Shown: piece by piece, positions 1 through 8,106 of the stretch | How positions within the stretch are numbered: the first letter of the stretch is position 1 | Layout: each line of letters opens with the position of its first letter | Source of the DNA: Bacillota bacterium | GTDB lineage: Bacteria; Bacillota; Clostridia; Lachnospirales; Anaerotignaceae | Length of the DNA: 32,956 nucleotides | Assembly (NCBI GenBank): GCA_023413275.1 | Contig: JAEZPX010000046.1 | Span: 1 to 32,956, forward strand | Reading direction: 5' to 3' | Made by a program: the position numbers and the translations under genes | Notes under the pieces: model-generated | The model's database searches: none | Seen by the model: the letters and a program-made list of their open reading frames with translations, nothing else | What the model was told of the DNA's origin: nothing

Positions 1-1098
1 ATTCATAGCATACTTGTCGTTCGTATTTAATTGTGTACTCAAGCTCTCTGTTCTGTTATTTTGCTGAACACCTTTTAAAGATATGATATCCGCCTTAACG
101 GATTGTAGTGTAAAAAAGTTAGAACACACTACCAGCGACAAAATGGCACACACTGTTATGTGACTATATTTATATTTCTTATCATTCATAATAACTTTCA
201 ATCTCCTTTTCAAAATATTTTTATTTTTGCTGTGCCTTAGTAAGTTCATAGAAAACAGATAATTTTCTTTACTCGCTTGAACTTGATTCAACAGTACATA
301 TCCGTACTTTCGTTTACTCTCCTTATCCATACCTTTTGTCAATATTTCATCACAAGAATATTCACACGCTTCATTGATGTTGCTCATAGCCAAAAAGGAA
401 ATCGGATTAAACCAGTGAATGATATGGATGATCAAAACAATAAATTTATAGGCCATGTCACACCTTTTGTAATGTGTCAACTCATGTTTCAATATTAGTG
501 CCAAATCAGCAGCTTTAAACTCTTTTACAGGTAAAATAATTGTCGGTTTCAAGATACCCGTTATCATTGGTGAACCAATCAATAAGCTTTCTTTCAAAAT
601 GATAGGCCTTGAAACTTTCATATCAAAGCAGACTTCCTGTAAGCACCGTTGGTAGACTTTGTTTGTTACAATTGTTGTTTTTGTGTTTATTTTTTTATAA
701 AAAATCAGAAAAGATACACTATAGTACATAGAAAAAACAAAAACCCCTATAAAATAAATTGCACATAACATTTTTCCTAACGTCATACCGTGTAAAGCTT
801 GTTTTGATGCCCCCCCTACTTGCTGTGCAAATTCACTACTCCACACAAATGTTGTATGCATAAAATTTTCAGTAAGCATTGTTGTATTCGCATTTACAGC
901 TTGTTCTGTGTTGTTAAAAAGGAGGGATATATATTGTAAAATATCCACCTTGTAAGGAAAACAAAATGAAATCAATACCAATATCCAAATATAATAATAC
1001 CAACTCCCTCCATATTTAAGAATCAGCGTTGTTTTAAATCGAGTTAGAATAAGCGTTCCAATACTACCCAGCACCGTTAGTGACAGTAACGTGTTCAA
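1..1098 (-). CDS. M56-family (BlaR1/MecR1-like) sensor metallopeptidase, partial
   Basis: The minus strand is open for 366 codons from a TTG at 1098 to the window edge, so the C-terminus is missing. The zinc-peptidase motif HELTH lies at residues 205-209, with a downstream acidic ligand around E243 in NEACEYSCDE. Hydrophobic segments near residues 1-20, 33-48, 111-133, 218-235 and 315-330 fit the M56 membrane topology. In this family a membrane-bound zinc protease senses an outside signal and causes cleavage of the BlaI-type repressor. The gene follows the blaI-like gene by 2 bases, so they form one operon. No ATG or GTG is usable: the only upstream ATG frame stops after 15 codons. GGGAGG lies 13 bases before the TTG, rather far. 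No penicillin-binding sensor domain is visible in the part present, so the signal is unknown. Confidence 0.85.
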   Translation of the reverse strand, partial: MNTLLSLTVLGSIGTLILTRFKTTLILKYGGSWYYYIWILVLISFCFPYKVDILQYISLLFNNTEQAVNANTTMLTENFMHTTFVWSSEFAQQVGGASKQALHGMTLGKMLCAIYFIGVFVFSMYYSVSFLIFYKKINTKTTIVTNKVYQRCLQEVCFDMKVSRPIILKESLLIGSPMITGILKPTIILPVKEFKAADLALILKHELTHYKRCDMAYKFIVLIIHIIHWFNPISFLAMSNINEACEYSCDEILTKGMDKESKRKYGYVLLNQVQASKENYLFSMNLLRHSKNKNILKRRLKVIMNDKKYKYSHITVCAILSLVVCSNFFTLQSVKADIISLKGVQQNNRTESLSTQLNTNDKYAMN

Positions 1099-1100
1099 TT

Positions 1101-1472
1101 TTATTCCACATCCTCCCTTTTATCTAGGATTTCCCTCAATTCATCAAAATCCTCTTGACTGAGTTCATCAGCTGAATATAAGGCAGCAAAGAAATTTTTA
1201 AACGATCCTTGATAAAACTCATCAAGAAAATTTTTGGAGCACATTCTTCTGTATTCATCTTCCGAAACAATATAACTATATAGACTGACTCTTCCTTCTT
1301 TCGCAACTTTTAAAAAGCCTTTATCAATAAGTCGTGAAATCAAAGTCAATACAGTTGTAACCTTCCATTGATTATTAGGAATCAATGATATAATTTCTTT
1401 ATTCGTTAATGGGTTTTTGTGTCCCCAAACCACTTGCATTACTTCCATTTCAGATTCTGACATCTTACGCAT
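1101..1472 (-). CDS. BlaI/MecI-family transcriptional repressor
   Basis: A winged-helix repressor of about 123 residues, the usual size for BlaI/MecI. The N-terminal half has the typical layout: SEMEVMQVVW, then NKEIISLI and a recognition helix in KVTTVLTLISRLIDKGFL. The C-terminal third is helical and acidic and would carry the dimer and cleavage region. I chose the ATG at 1472 because GGAG sits 8 bases upstream. An in-frame GTG at 1481 overlaps that ribosome binding site. The M56 peptidase gene follows after 2 bases. Two palindromes lie upstream, one over the -10 box, so the pair is probably autoregulated. The target genes outside the pair are not visible here. Confidence 0.9.
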   Translation of the reverse strand: MRKMSESEMEVMQVVWGHKNPLTNKEIISLIPNNQWKVTTVLTLISRLIDKGFLKVAKEGRVSLYSYIVSEDEYRRMCSKNFLDEFYQGSFKNFFAALYSADELSQEDFDELREILDKREDVE

Positions 1473-1489
1473 ATAAATCACTCCACTTG

Positions 1490-1542
1490 TTCTACGTCTT
1501 GTAGTTTTACTTTATTCTACATCATGTAGAATTTAATGTCAA
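1490..1542 (-). promoter_or_regulatory. blaI promoter with two BlaI-type operators
   Basis: On the minus strand TTGACA (1537-1542) and TAGAAT (1514-1519) are separated by exactly 17 bases. A perfect 9-base-arm palindrome with a one-base centre covers 1514-1532 and contains the -10 box. A second, weaker palindrome, CTAC-N5-GTAG, lies at 1492-1504, centred 25 bases downstream. The spacing and the TACA/TGTA core are typical of BlaI/MecI operators. Confidence 0.85.
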
Positions 1543-1660
1543 TACTAAATCTAACATATTTTATCCTTACATATTTATTATTGCCATTGTATAAAAACAA
1601 TAAGTCAGTGTTATTTTGACACAATGACTCTCTTTCTACCTACCTATTTACATAAATGTC

Positions 1661-1710
1661 CGATAATTATAAAAATCATCCAGAGTATCCTTTCAAAATG
1701 GCATGGCTTA
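1661..1710 (+). repeat. Intergenic repeat, copy A (degenerate)
   Basis: The most diverged copy of the repeat described at 7856-7953. TCATCCAGAGTATCC is kept but the right part has drifted, and no clear hairpin precedes it. It lies between two minus-strand genes in the 277-base gap 1473-1749. Nothing else is recognisable in the rest of that gap. Confidence 0.6.
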
Positions 1711-1749
1711 TGTACCTTACTCTCTTTTTTTTCATGAACTTTCCATAAT

Positions 1750-2682
1750 TTAGTTTTCATACAAGGTAACTAAATCATATATTCTACGTTTCATTTCTGT
1801 GCGAATATGTAGTGGCTCTAAACACTCACATTTTTTTCCGAAACTAAGAAGAATATCAAAATAGTAATCGTTCTCTATAAAAGGGAAATCAACAATGTAA
1901 TACTCATCGCCATCTGGTACAAATTCTTCATAAACACAATAATCAAGCACCCGATCCATCACAGATTTATGAATGCGAATTTTAATTTTTGTCTGCCTTT
2001 TTTCCAAAATATCCTCAAATTCTAAAATCGGTTTTTGATACTCTCGTGGTATAAAAAATTCCTCTTTTATTTGTAGCTTTGATATGCGGGATAGTTTGAA
2101 TAAGCGATAATCACTCTTCTTACGGCAGTAGCCCTGAAAATACCAATGACTATTTTTTAATACAAGCTGATATGGCTCGACGACCCGTTCCGTCTTAGTT
2201 CCATGGTGAGCTAAGTATTGGAACGAAACCAAGTGGCTTTCCTGTAAGGCTGTTTTGATAATTTCCAAATACGGCTGCATATTTCTATTTCCTGTCCACG
2301 GGCTTAAATCGATACAAATTTGATTTACTTTTAATTCTATGTTTTTTGCTTGATCAGCAGGAATAAAGCTCTTGACTTTTGCAAGGACGTTTACCAATTC
2401 ATCCCCCCTTACCATGTTTGAGAGGCTGGAAAGCCCCATTAAGAGAGCCGAAAGATCCGCTGTGGAAAAAACCTTTTTATCCATTTTATAGTCTGGCATA
2501 ATTTCAAAACCCCCACCCACTCCCGATATGGAGCGGACAGGAATACCTGCCATATTAATGGTATCTATATCACGGTAAATTGTGCGAGGTGAAACTTCAA
2601 ACATTTCCGCTAATTCCTGTGCACCTATCCGTTCTTTTTCCAAAAGTATCATAATCATACTAACAATTCTGTCTATTTTCAT
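1750..2682 (-). CDS. WYL-domain transcriptional regulator (YafY/DeoR-like)
   Basis: About 310 residues from the ATG at 2682, which has a GGGGG stretch 11 bases upstream; an ATG 45 bases earlier lacks a good site. Residues 1-55 form an HTH_11-type winged helix (MKIDRIVSMIMILLEKERI, then VSPRTIYRDIDTINMAGIPV). A WYL-type ligand-binding region follows around residues 130-200, with VSFQYLAHHG, VEPYQLVLKNSHWYFQGYC and a LFKLSRISKL strand, and a WCX-like C-terminus. Such regulators often control a divergent neighbour. Here that is the DJ-1/PfpI gene starting 107 bases away, so it is the obvious candidate target. The ligand is unknown. Confidence 0.9.
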   Translation of the reverse strand: MKIDRIVSMIMILLEKERIGAQELAEMFEVSPRTIYRDIDTINMAGIPVRSISGVGGGFEIMPDYKMDKKVFSTADLSALLMGLSSLSNMVRGDELVNVLAKVKSFIPADQAKNIELKVNQICIDLSPWTGNRNMQPYLEIIKTALQESHLVSFQYLAHHGTKTERVVEPYQLVLKNSHWYFQGYCRKKSDYRLFKLSRISKLQIKEEFFIPREYQKPILEFEDILEKRQTKIKIRIHKSVMDRVLDYCVYEEFVPDGDEYYIVDFPFIENDYYFDILLSFGKKCECLEPLHIRTEMKRRIYDLVTLYEN

Positions 2683-2789
2683 TGAATCACCATTCCCCCT
2701 TTTGGATTGTTGCCACACTGCTGTCAATAATCAAATGATACAATAATAAAGTAAACAAAACAATATTACACATCCTTGGGAGGAAATTT

Positions 2790-3428
2790 ATGATTACAAT
2801 CTATGTTTATATCCTTGATACTTTAGCTGACTGGGAATTGGGATATGTTACTTCAGAGCTGAATTCTCGCCGTTTTTTTAAAAAAGATGCACCCCATATA
2901 TCTCTTAAAACAGTTAGTTGCTCTAAGGAGCCAATCCGTACAATGGGCGGACTGACGATTGTGCCTGATTGCTTGATTAATGATATGGTTGTGAACGAAA
3001 CAAATGTATTGCTATTGCCGGGTGCAAATACTTGGAGCGACGCAAAGCATAGAGCTATTATCGAAAAATCAAGCGATTTTCTTTCTGCTGGTGCCCTGGT
3101 GGGTGCAATCTGTGGTGCCACTGCTGCACTTGCCAATGTTGGGGTTTTGAATAGCCGTCCACATACCAGTAATGGCGTGGGATTTCTTGAAATAGTTTCT
3201 CCTGATTATAAAGGGCAAAGTTTTTATATAGATAAGCCCTCTGTAGCCGATAACAACCTTATTACTGCCAGTTCAACAGGAGGCTTACTGTGGGCAAAGC
3301 AAATCATTAAACAGTTAGACGTATTTCAATCGAACACAGTGGAAGCCTGGTATAATTATTTGAGTACCGGTGAGCCTGAATATTTTTTTGCCCTTATGCA
3401 GACTTTGCCATCTAACAATGAAAATTGA
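2790..3428 (+). CDS. DJ-1/PfpI-family protein (class I glutamine amidotransferase-like)
   Basis: 212 residues with the DJ-1/PfpI fold signature. The nucleophile elbow is GAICGATAAL with the cysteine at residue 108. An acidic partner E16 lies in ADWELGYV, and a nucleotide-binding-like strand is in VLLLPGANTW. The ATG at 2790 has GGGAGG 7 bases upstream. The family includes chaperone/deglycase-like and stress proteins as well as isocyanide hydratases; the exact reaction cannot be read from sequence. It is divergent from the WYL regulator and ends before a long hairpin, so it seems to be a single-gene transcription unit. Confidence 0.85.
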   Translation: MITIYVYILDTLADWELGYVTSELNSRRFFKKDAPHISLKTVSCSKEPIRTMGGLTIVPDCLINDMVVNETNVLLLPGANTWSDAKHRAIIEKSSDFLSAGALVGAICGATAALANVGVLNSRPHTSNGVGFLEIVSPDYKGQSFYIDKPSVADNNLITASSTGGLLWAKQIIKQLDVFQSNTVEAWYNYLSTGEPEYFFALMQTLPSNNEN

Positions 3429-3462
3429 TACAGCCTTGTCTTAAACCGAACAGTTATTAAAT

Positions 3463-3520
3463 CCGTATGAAATTAAGGACAGCCTTGCTAATATTGCAAG
3501 CTGTCCTTAATTTCATACGG
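3463..3520. terminator. Long near-perfect inverted repeat after the DJ-1 gene
   Basis: Arms of 21 bases (3463-3483 and 3500-3520) are perfectly complementary, and the stem continues inward through CTTGC/GCAAG with one bulged base. No strong T-tract follows on either strand. It may be a bidirectional terminator or a small palindromic insertion. Confidence 0.65.
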
Positions 3521-3529
3521 TAATCTCCA

Positions 3530-3584
3530 TTGACAATATCAACCCTCGATGATACACTTACAATATATATTATCAACCCTCGAT
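3530..3584 (+). promoter_or_regulatory. padR promoter with two direct operator-like repeats
   Basis: TTGACA (3530-3535) is 17 bases from TACACT (3553-3558). The 14-base word TATCAACCCTCGAT occurs at 3537-3550 inside the spacer and again at 3571-3584 just after the expected start of transcription. The first copy also forms TATCA-N8-TGATA. This suggests autoregulation by the PadR protein encoded next. Confidence 0.75.
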
Positions 3585-3601
3585 AGTCAGGAGGATAAGA
3601 C

Positions 3602-3922
3602 ATGGGAAATAAACGTATAGAAGTTGTCAGTGAAAGTATGTTCTACACGCTTATGGCATTTTTGTATGGCGATCATAGTGGTGCTGAAATTGCAAGTATG
3701 GTAGAAAAATTAACAAAAGGCCGTGTGCGATTGGGTCCAGCGACACTTTATACCATCTTAGGCCGCTTTGAAGAAGAACAGATTCTAACAGAAACTCGCA
3801 CTGATGGACGTAAGCGCATCTACCGCATCACCGATAAAGGAATTCAAATATATCATGATGAGCGTAAACGATTGGCACAGTGCCTTGCAGATAGTGCTGC
3901 TTGGGAGGTGGAAACTAAATGA
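3602..3922 (+). CDS. PadR-family transcriptional regulator
   Basis: 106 residues, the short PadR form. The winged helix is clear: MFYTLMAFLYGDHSGAEI, then the recognition region LGPATLYTILGRFEEEQIL and the wing TRTDGRKRIYRITDKG. AGGAGG lies 7 bases before the ATG. The stop overlaps the next start as ATGA, so both genes are translationally coupled. PadR with a DUF2812 membrane protein is a recurring pair in Firmicutes, usually induced by envelope-active compounds. The signal here is unknown. Confidence 0.92.
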   Translation: MGNKRIEVVSESMFYTLMAFLYGDHSGAEIASMVEKLTKGRVRLGPATLYTILGRFEEEQILTETRTDGRKRIYRITDKGIQIYHDERKRLAQCLADSAAWEVETK

Positions 3923-5106
3923 AATTCTGTTATAAACGACCGTCCTTTGATTTTTATGATACCGTTGCCATGGAGTGTTGGCTTTCGGATATGGCAAAAA
4001 GAGGCTTGCTTTACTCAGGCAACAATTTTGCATTTTTTCGGTTTTTGAAGGCTGAGCCACAGAATATCTACTATCGTGTAGAACCCACAACAAACGATGA
4101 AATAGAGCTTTCTGCTGAAATACTGTCTGCTTACAACGATGCCGGATGGGAGTTCGTCGCACATCAAGGAAATCAATTCTTTATTTGGAAGTCCATACGA
4201 CCTAACGCAACAGAACTGCACACCGACCCCATCGTGCAAAGCGAAAGCTATCACAGGCTGTGCAAAAAATTAACACGCTCTGCAGTCTCCACAGGACTTT
4301 GCGTTATTATCATCTTTGCAATGATACTTTACGGATTTCTTGTTTCTGATAGACCTGTAACACTGTTTTTGACAAATCCGGTCTACATTTTCTTAGGAAT
4401 ATTCGAACTGTTTATCGTTGTTCAGGCAGTACAACAGGCAAGAAATACCTTGAGGATAAAGAAAATGCTTGCAGATGGATTTTCTCTCAGCCACAAAAAA
4501 CACTACCACAAAGAATATCGTGTCTATCGCATTATGAATATTCTGTCACTGCTGTTCTCAATCGCAATTTTGGTTACAGCTCTTTTAACCCTGACAACTG
4601 ACTGGAGAAAAAGTACCGTAGATGTGACAGAACCTTTGCCATATCTCTCACTGGATATGATTGAACAAAGCAAAGAGTTTGATTGGGCACAGCCAGCATT
4701 CATGTTTGACTCGAATATTGATTACAATAACTATGTGGACTACTCATGGACACCCTTGATACCTGAGCATTATGAAATTCATCAAGAAGGAGCAGACCAG
4801 TCACACAAATGGCCTGATGGCAGTGGTTATTATTCTCCAAGTGCAAATACAGAATATTATTGTTTGGCATTTTCTGTATTCGCACCGGCACTGTTTGACG
4901 AATTGATGAAATTGCATTTATGGAAGAATGAGGAATACACAATCTACGAGCCTGATGTCTTTGACCGTACTGTAATTGCACAAGACGAGTATATGACACA
5001 TCTATTTGTTCAGTGTGGCAAGCAGGTAGTTTATATTCGCTATCATGGATATGCTAATTTAGGTGAAAGACTTGAATTGCTTGCCAATGTGCTATCCTCT
5101 CAATGA
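3919..5106 (+). CDS. DUF2812 domain membrane protein
   Basis: 395 residues. The N-terminal ~100 residues match the DUF2812 pattern (FDFYDTVAMECWLSDMAKRG, then YRVEP and NDAGWEFVAHQGNQFFIWKS). Three membrane helices follow near residues 117-138, 149-168 and 204-227. The C-terminal ~165 residues are soluble and probably extracellular. The gene overlaps padR by 4 bases and ends just before a strong hairpin. PadR partners of this family are thought to act in envelope stress; no enzyme motif is visible. Confidence 0.85.
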   Translation: MKFCYKRPSFDFYDTVAMECWLSDMAKRGLLYSGNNFAFFRFLKAEPQNIYYRVEPTTNDEIELSAEILSAYNDAGWEFVAHQGNQFFIWKSIRPNATELHTDPIVQSESYHRLCKKLTRSAVSTGLCVIIIFAMILYGFLVSDRPVTLFLTNPVYIFLGIFELFIVVQAVQQARNTLRIKKMLADGFSLSHKKHYHKEYRVYRIMNILSLLFSIAILVTALLTLTTDWRKSTVDVTEPLPYLSLDMIEQSKEFDWAQPAFMFDSNIDYNNYVDYSWTPLIPEHYEIHQEGADQSHKWPDGSGYYSPSANTEYYCLAFSVFAPALFDELMKLHLWKNEEYTIYEPDVFDRTVIAQDEYMTHLFVQCGKQVVYIRYHGYANLGERLELLANVLSSQ

Positions 5107-5110
5107 GCTC

Positions 5111-5220
5111 AAAAGAGGCACTACACTTTTTATAAGTGTAGTGCCTCTGCTCGTTATAAGCCCAATGTACTCCAGTCAATCCTTGCATAAAGCTGGTGAG
5201 CAAATTTTAATTTTCACATT
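5111..5220 (+). repeat. Intergenic repeat, copy B, with hairpin
   Basis: A 15-base-arm hairpin (5114-5128 with 5134-5148) directly after the DUF2812 gene is followed by the core around 5155-5215. This copy has CCAGTCAATCCTTGCATAA in place of CCAGAGTATCCTTGCAAAA. On the minus strand it reads YARIDWSTLGL-stop. The hairpin probably acts as the terminator, although no T-tract follows it. Confidence 0.8.
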
Positions 5221-5262
5221 TCAAGTTCCTTTCAGGCTCTTTACAAAATGATGGATTCCTTA

Positions 5263-5315
5263 TTGACTCTCCTGTCTAACGGTGCTAGACTATATTTGTC
5301 TAACGGCATACGACA
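5263..5315 (+). promoter_or_regulatory. Promoter and operators of the second blaI-M56 operon
   Basis: TTGACT (5263-5268) and TAGACT (5286-5291) are 17 bases apart. The word TGTCTAACGG occurs at 5273-5282 and 5297-5306, each forming half of an inverted repeat: GTCTA-N7-TAGAC at 5274-5290 and TGTC-N11-GACA at 5297-5315. The 24-base spacing matches the ~25 bases at the first blaI promoter, while the operator sequence differs. Confidence 0.8.
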
Positions 5316-5327
5316 GGAGGTTGCACT

Positions 5328-5690
5328 ATGGAGAAATATAGATTGGGCGAGATGGAGCAGCGTTTTGCCGATTTGATTTGGGCAAACGAACCTCTCACCT
5401 CTCGCACCTTAACTGAGCTTTGCGAAAACGAATTTGTTTGGAAACGCACAACCACCTATACCATGCTTAAGCGCCTGTGCGAGCGTGGTATTTTTCAGAA
5501 TAATGGAGGTACAGTGACCTCACTCATGTCTAAGCACGAATTTGGAGCGGCGCAGGGTGAGCAATTATTAAGTGATGCATTTGGCGGCTCACTGCCACAA
5601 TTTCTAGTGGCATTTACCCGCCGCAACAAGCTCACTTCAAAGGAGATCAGCGAAATACAACGGCTGATTGATGAACATAAGGAGGGGTAG
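5328..5690 (+). CDS. BlaI/MecI-family transcriptional repressor
   Basis: 120 residues with a BlaI-type winged helix: LGEMEQRFADLIW, LTSRTLTELC and a recognition segment WKRTTTYTMLKRLCERGIF. The C-terminal part is helical (LTSKEISEIQRLIDEHKEG). AGGAGG is 7-8 bases before the ATG. It is separated from the M56 gene by only 2 bases. It is clearly a different lineage from the first BlaI in this window, so the two pairs look independently acquired rather than a recent duplication. Confidence 0.92.
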   Translation: MEKYRLGEMEQRFADLIWANEPLTSRTLTELCENEFVWKRTTTYTMLKRLCERGIFQNNGGTVTSLMSKHEFGAAQGEQLLSDAFGGSLPQFLVAFTRRNKLTSKEISEIQRLIDEHKEG

Positions 5691-5692
5691 GA

Positions 5693-7225
5693 ATGCTTGA
5701 AAATTTATTTTTAGAGACACTCAACATGAGCTTCACAGGCAGCATCGTCATCCTTTTTGTATTGATGGTACGACTATTACTCAAAAAAGCACCCAAAATA
5801 TTCTCCTATGTCCTCTGGTCGGTGGTACTGTTTCGGCTTATCTCTCCCTTTTCCTTTGAGAGCATGTTCAGCTTACTACCAACCAAAGCAAATCCAATAC
5901 CACAGAATATTGTCTCTATGCAAACACCCCGGATTAATACAGGGCTTGCCATCATTAACAATACTGTTAATGATATTTTTCCGTCAGCTACTCCAGTCGC
6001 AAGCGTGAACCCTTTGCAGATTTGGGTGCTTATTGGCAGTATAATTTGGATAATCGGCATTGTTTTTCTGCTCAGCTATAGCTTTGTAACCCTGCTGCAA
6101 TTAAAAAAACGGCTGAAACCCGCCACACCCTTTCGGGATAATATCTTTCTATCTGATAAAATCGATACCGCCTTTGTCCTTGGCGCTTTGCATCCGAAGA
6201 TTTATCTGCCTAACCACTTGACTGATGGACAGCGTGAGCATATCCTGCTTCATGAACAGACACATATCGAACGATTTGACCATCTGGTAAAACTGCTAAG
6301 CTTTTTTGCCCTCTGTTTTCACTGGTTTAATCCCCTTGTATGGATTGCCTTTTTTGTCAGCGGAAAGGATATGGAGATGTCCTGCGATGAATCTGTCATA
6401 AAAAGACTTGGAAGCAACATCAAAAAGGACTATTCAACCTCACTACTAACCCTTACCACCGGCAAACGCATGGTAGGTGGTGCACCGCTCGCTTTCGGTG
6501 AGGGTGATACCAAGGGACGCATTAAAAATGTGCTAAGCTATAGAAAACCTGCATTTTGGGTGATTTTAGTAGCGGCGGTAGCTGTAATATGCGTCATTGT
6601 AGGGTTAATCTCGAACCCAAAGGATGAGGATATCGTTTTTGCAGGTGTCCATGCTGTGATTCTTGAAATAGACAAGAATGCCCAAACCATGACTGTCGAG
6701 GGTATTGATGAGAATAGTGTGATAGGCGACAGGTGTATCATAACATGGGAAAAGGATGCACTGATTACCCTTGCCACAAGCAGTAAGCCAACGCAGCTTT
6801 CCATAGATGATTTTTCAGTTGGAGATTCTGTCGTGTTGTTTATAGGTGAGGTTCAAGAATCTTACCCCACAAGAGCAACGGCCAACAGCATTCAACTGCA
6901 GCCAAATGGAATGAGCGGGCTTAATGATTTGCACCCTATGATAATGATCAATGGAGCTTTGTATTTGGACACAGGAAAGGAAAGCCCAATGGGAGCTGCC
7001 ACTCAAGTTGACGGCACCATCAAGAGCAATGTTTCTCCAAACAAAAAACCAGCAGAGCATGAGCAATCAAACTTTGGATTTGTTGGTAGTGAGTATGTGA
7101 TTGGTGCTGGTTTTGTCCAAGTGAACATAGATGGAAAGTGGATTATCTTTGAACTAGAGAAACAGGACACTCCAACCGCCGATTACGCCATTGCAAGGCT
7201 TGATAAAAACGGTGTGCTTTCTTGA
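5693..7225 (+). CDS. M56-family sensor metallopeptidase (BlaR1-like) with non-PBP sensor domain
   Basis: 510 residues. Membrane helices lie near residues 13-31, 37-50, 107-135 and 202-223. The zinc motif HEQTH is at residues 187-191, with the downstream acidic region MEMSCDESV. Another helix at about 283-303 is followed by a ~200-residue extracellular part. That part includes a segment (FSVGDSVVLFIGEVQESYP) resembling the DUF3221/OB-type pattern and shows no penicillin-binding motifs. It therefore probably senses something other than a beta-lactam, with the signal passed to the BlaI protein encoded 2 bases upstream. The frame ends at TGA (7223-7225) but stays open beyond it, so the product may be truncated. 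Confidence 0.85.
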   Translation: MLENLFLETLNMSFTGSIVILFVLMVRLLLKKAPKIFSYVLWSVVLFRLISPFSFESMFSLLPTKANPIPQNIVSMQTPRINTGLAIINNTVNDIFPSATPVASVNPLQIWVLIGSIIWIIGIVFLLSYSFVTLLQLKKRLKPATPFRDNIFLSDKIDTAFVLGALHPKIYLPNHLTDGQREHILLHEQTHIERFDHLVKLLSFFALCFHWFNPLVWIAFFVSGKDMEMSCDESVIKRLGSNIKKDYSTSLLTLTTGKRMVGGAPLAFGEGDTKGRIKNVLSYRKPAFWVILVAAVAVICVIVGLISNPKDEDIVFAGVHAVILEIDKNAQTMTVEGIDENSVIGDRCIITWEKDALITLATSSKPTQLSIDDFSVGDSVVLFIGEVQESYPTRATANSIQLQPNGMSGLNDLHPMIMINGALYLDTGKESPMGAATQVDGTIKSNVSPNKKPAEHEQSNFGFVGSEYVIGAGFVQVNIDGKWIIFELEKQDTPTADYAIARLDKNGVLS

Positions 7226-7819
7226 GGTACAGCGACAAATTTACAGCTTGCACAAGATATCTTAATGAATGCCTTAGTAAAATCAGAGGCGTGGGAGGGC
7301 GTAGACGTTGCTACACTAAAGGAATACTTTCTTATTCGCCAGACCTTCCCTGAAACGGATGAGGTGCATGACTATTATGTCTATCGTCTGCCCGATGGTA
7401 CTGCGGTGTTGCAGACAGGCATAAAGGGACGGTATAGCGTTCTTTCTGAGGAGCTATACGAATCACTTGTAAAATACGTAACTTATCCTAATACAGATGA
7501 CAATGCTCAAATAGACAAGAACACAAATTACAGCCAAAGCCTTAGTGCCGAAGAACTTGTACGAACAGAAGAGATTGTCCGAAATTATTTTACCGTTGAA
7601 GCCCCATATTATGAGGGTGTCGTGTCTATTGAGCTTATGCCCGATGATTCTGAAATGTATCAAAATACAGGTATTGAGGGAGAATATGAGGCGGGCAACA
7701 TCATCATTTATAAGGTGCTCACCGGTAAAGATAAAAAGGACCATAACCCCGAACGCACTGCCAGTGTTGCAAGAATTTCAAGAGATTCCGCTTGGGAATT
7801 GATAGATCAAGGATATTGA
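7226..7819 (+). pseudogene. Continuation of the M56 gene beyond an in-frame TGA
   Basis: These ~197 codons are in the same frame as the M56 gene and directly follow its TGA, with no frameshift. The sequence GTATNLQLAQDILMNALV right after the stop looks like an internal helix, not a new N-terminus. The first ATG (7265) has no ribosome binding site. The region reads as the C-terminal part of one ~707-residue protein. A single base change (for example CGA to TGA) could explain it. The alternatives are stop-codon readthrough, an independent poorly translated gene, or a sequencing error. Confidence 0.7.
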
Positions 7820-7855
7820 TTTTTTCTCTACTTAAATTTCCTCTAAGAACAGGTT

Positions 7856-7953
7856 GAGCCGCTACATCATAGGAGTGTAGCGGCTCTTAGTTTTTCCTAT
7901 ATCCTCAAAATCGTCCAGAGTATCCTTGCAAAAGGATGGTGGCAAACATTTTT
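7856..7953 (+). repeat. Intergenic repeat, copy C, with terminator hairpin
   Basis: Reference copy. The hairpin GAGCCGCTACA / TGTAGCGGCTC (7856-7866, 7876-7886) is followed by TTAGTTTTT, a good terminator for the M56 operon. The core then runs at about 7899-7950 and contains AAAATCGTCCAGAGTATCC. A -10-like TATACT follows at about 7975. On the minus strand the core reads HHPFARILWTILRI-stop. Bases 7954-8106 hold nothing else that I can recognise. Confidence 0.85.
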
Positions 7954-8106
7954 CTCACTCCCAGAGAATTGTGGTATACTCTTTTATAAATATCTTGTCA
8001 TTACCTTTTTGAAAAACCATAATGTTTCATCACTTTTTGAAAACAACATTCGTTCTATTTTGATTTCTCCATTAAAGGCTTCTTTTGTACTTTCTGCAAT
8101 AATATA

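Noticed and set aside
1..7819. The two BlaI-M56 pairs as beta-lactam resistance systems
   Set aside because: No beta-lactamase or resistant PBP gene is adjacent, and the complete M56 protein lacks a penicillin-binding sensor domain.
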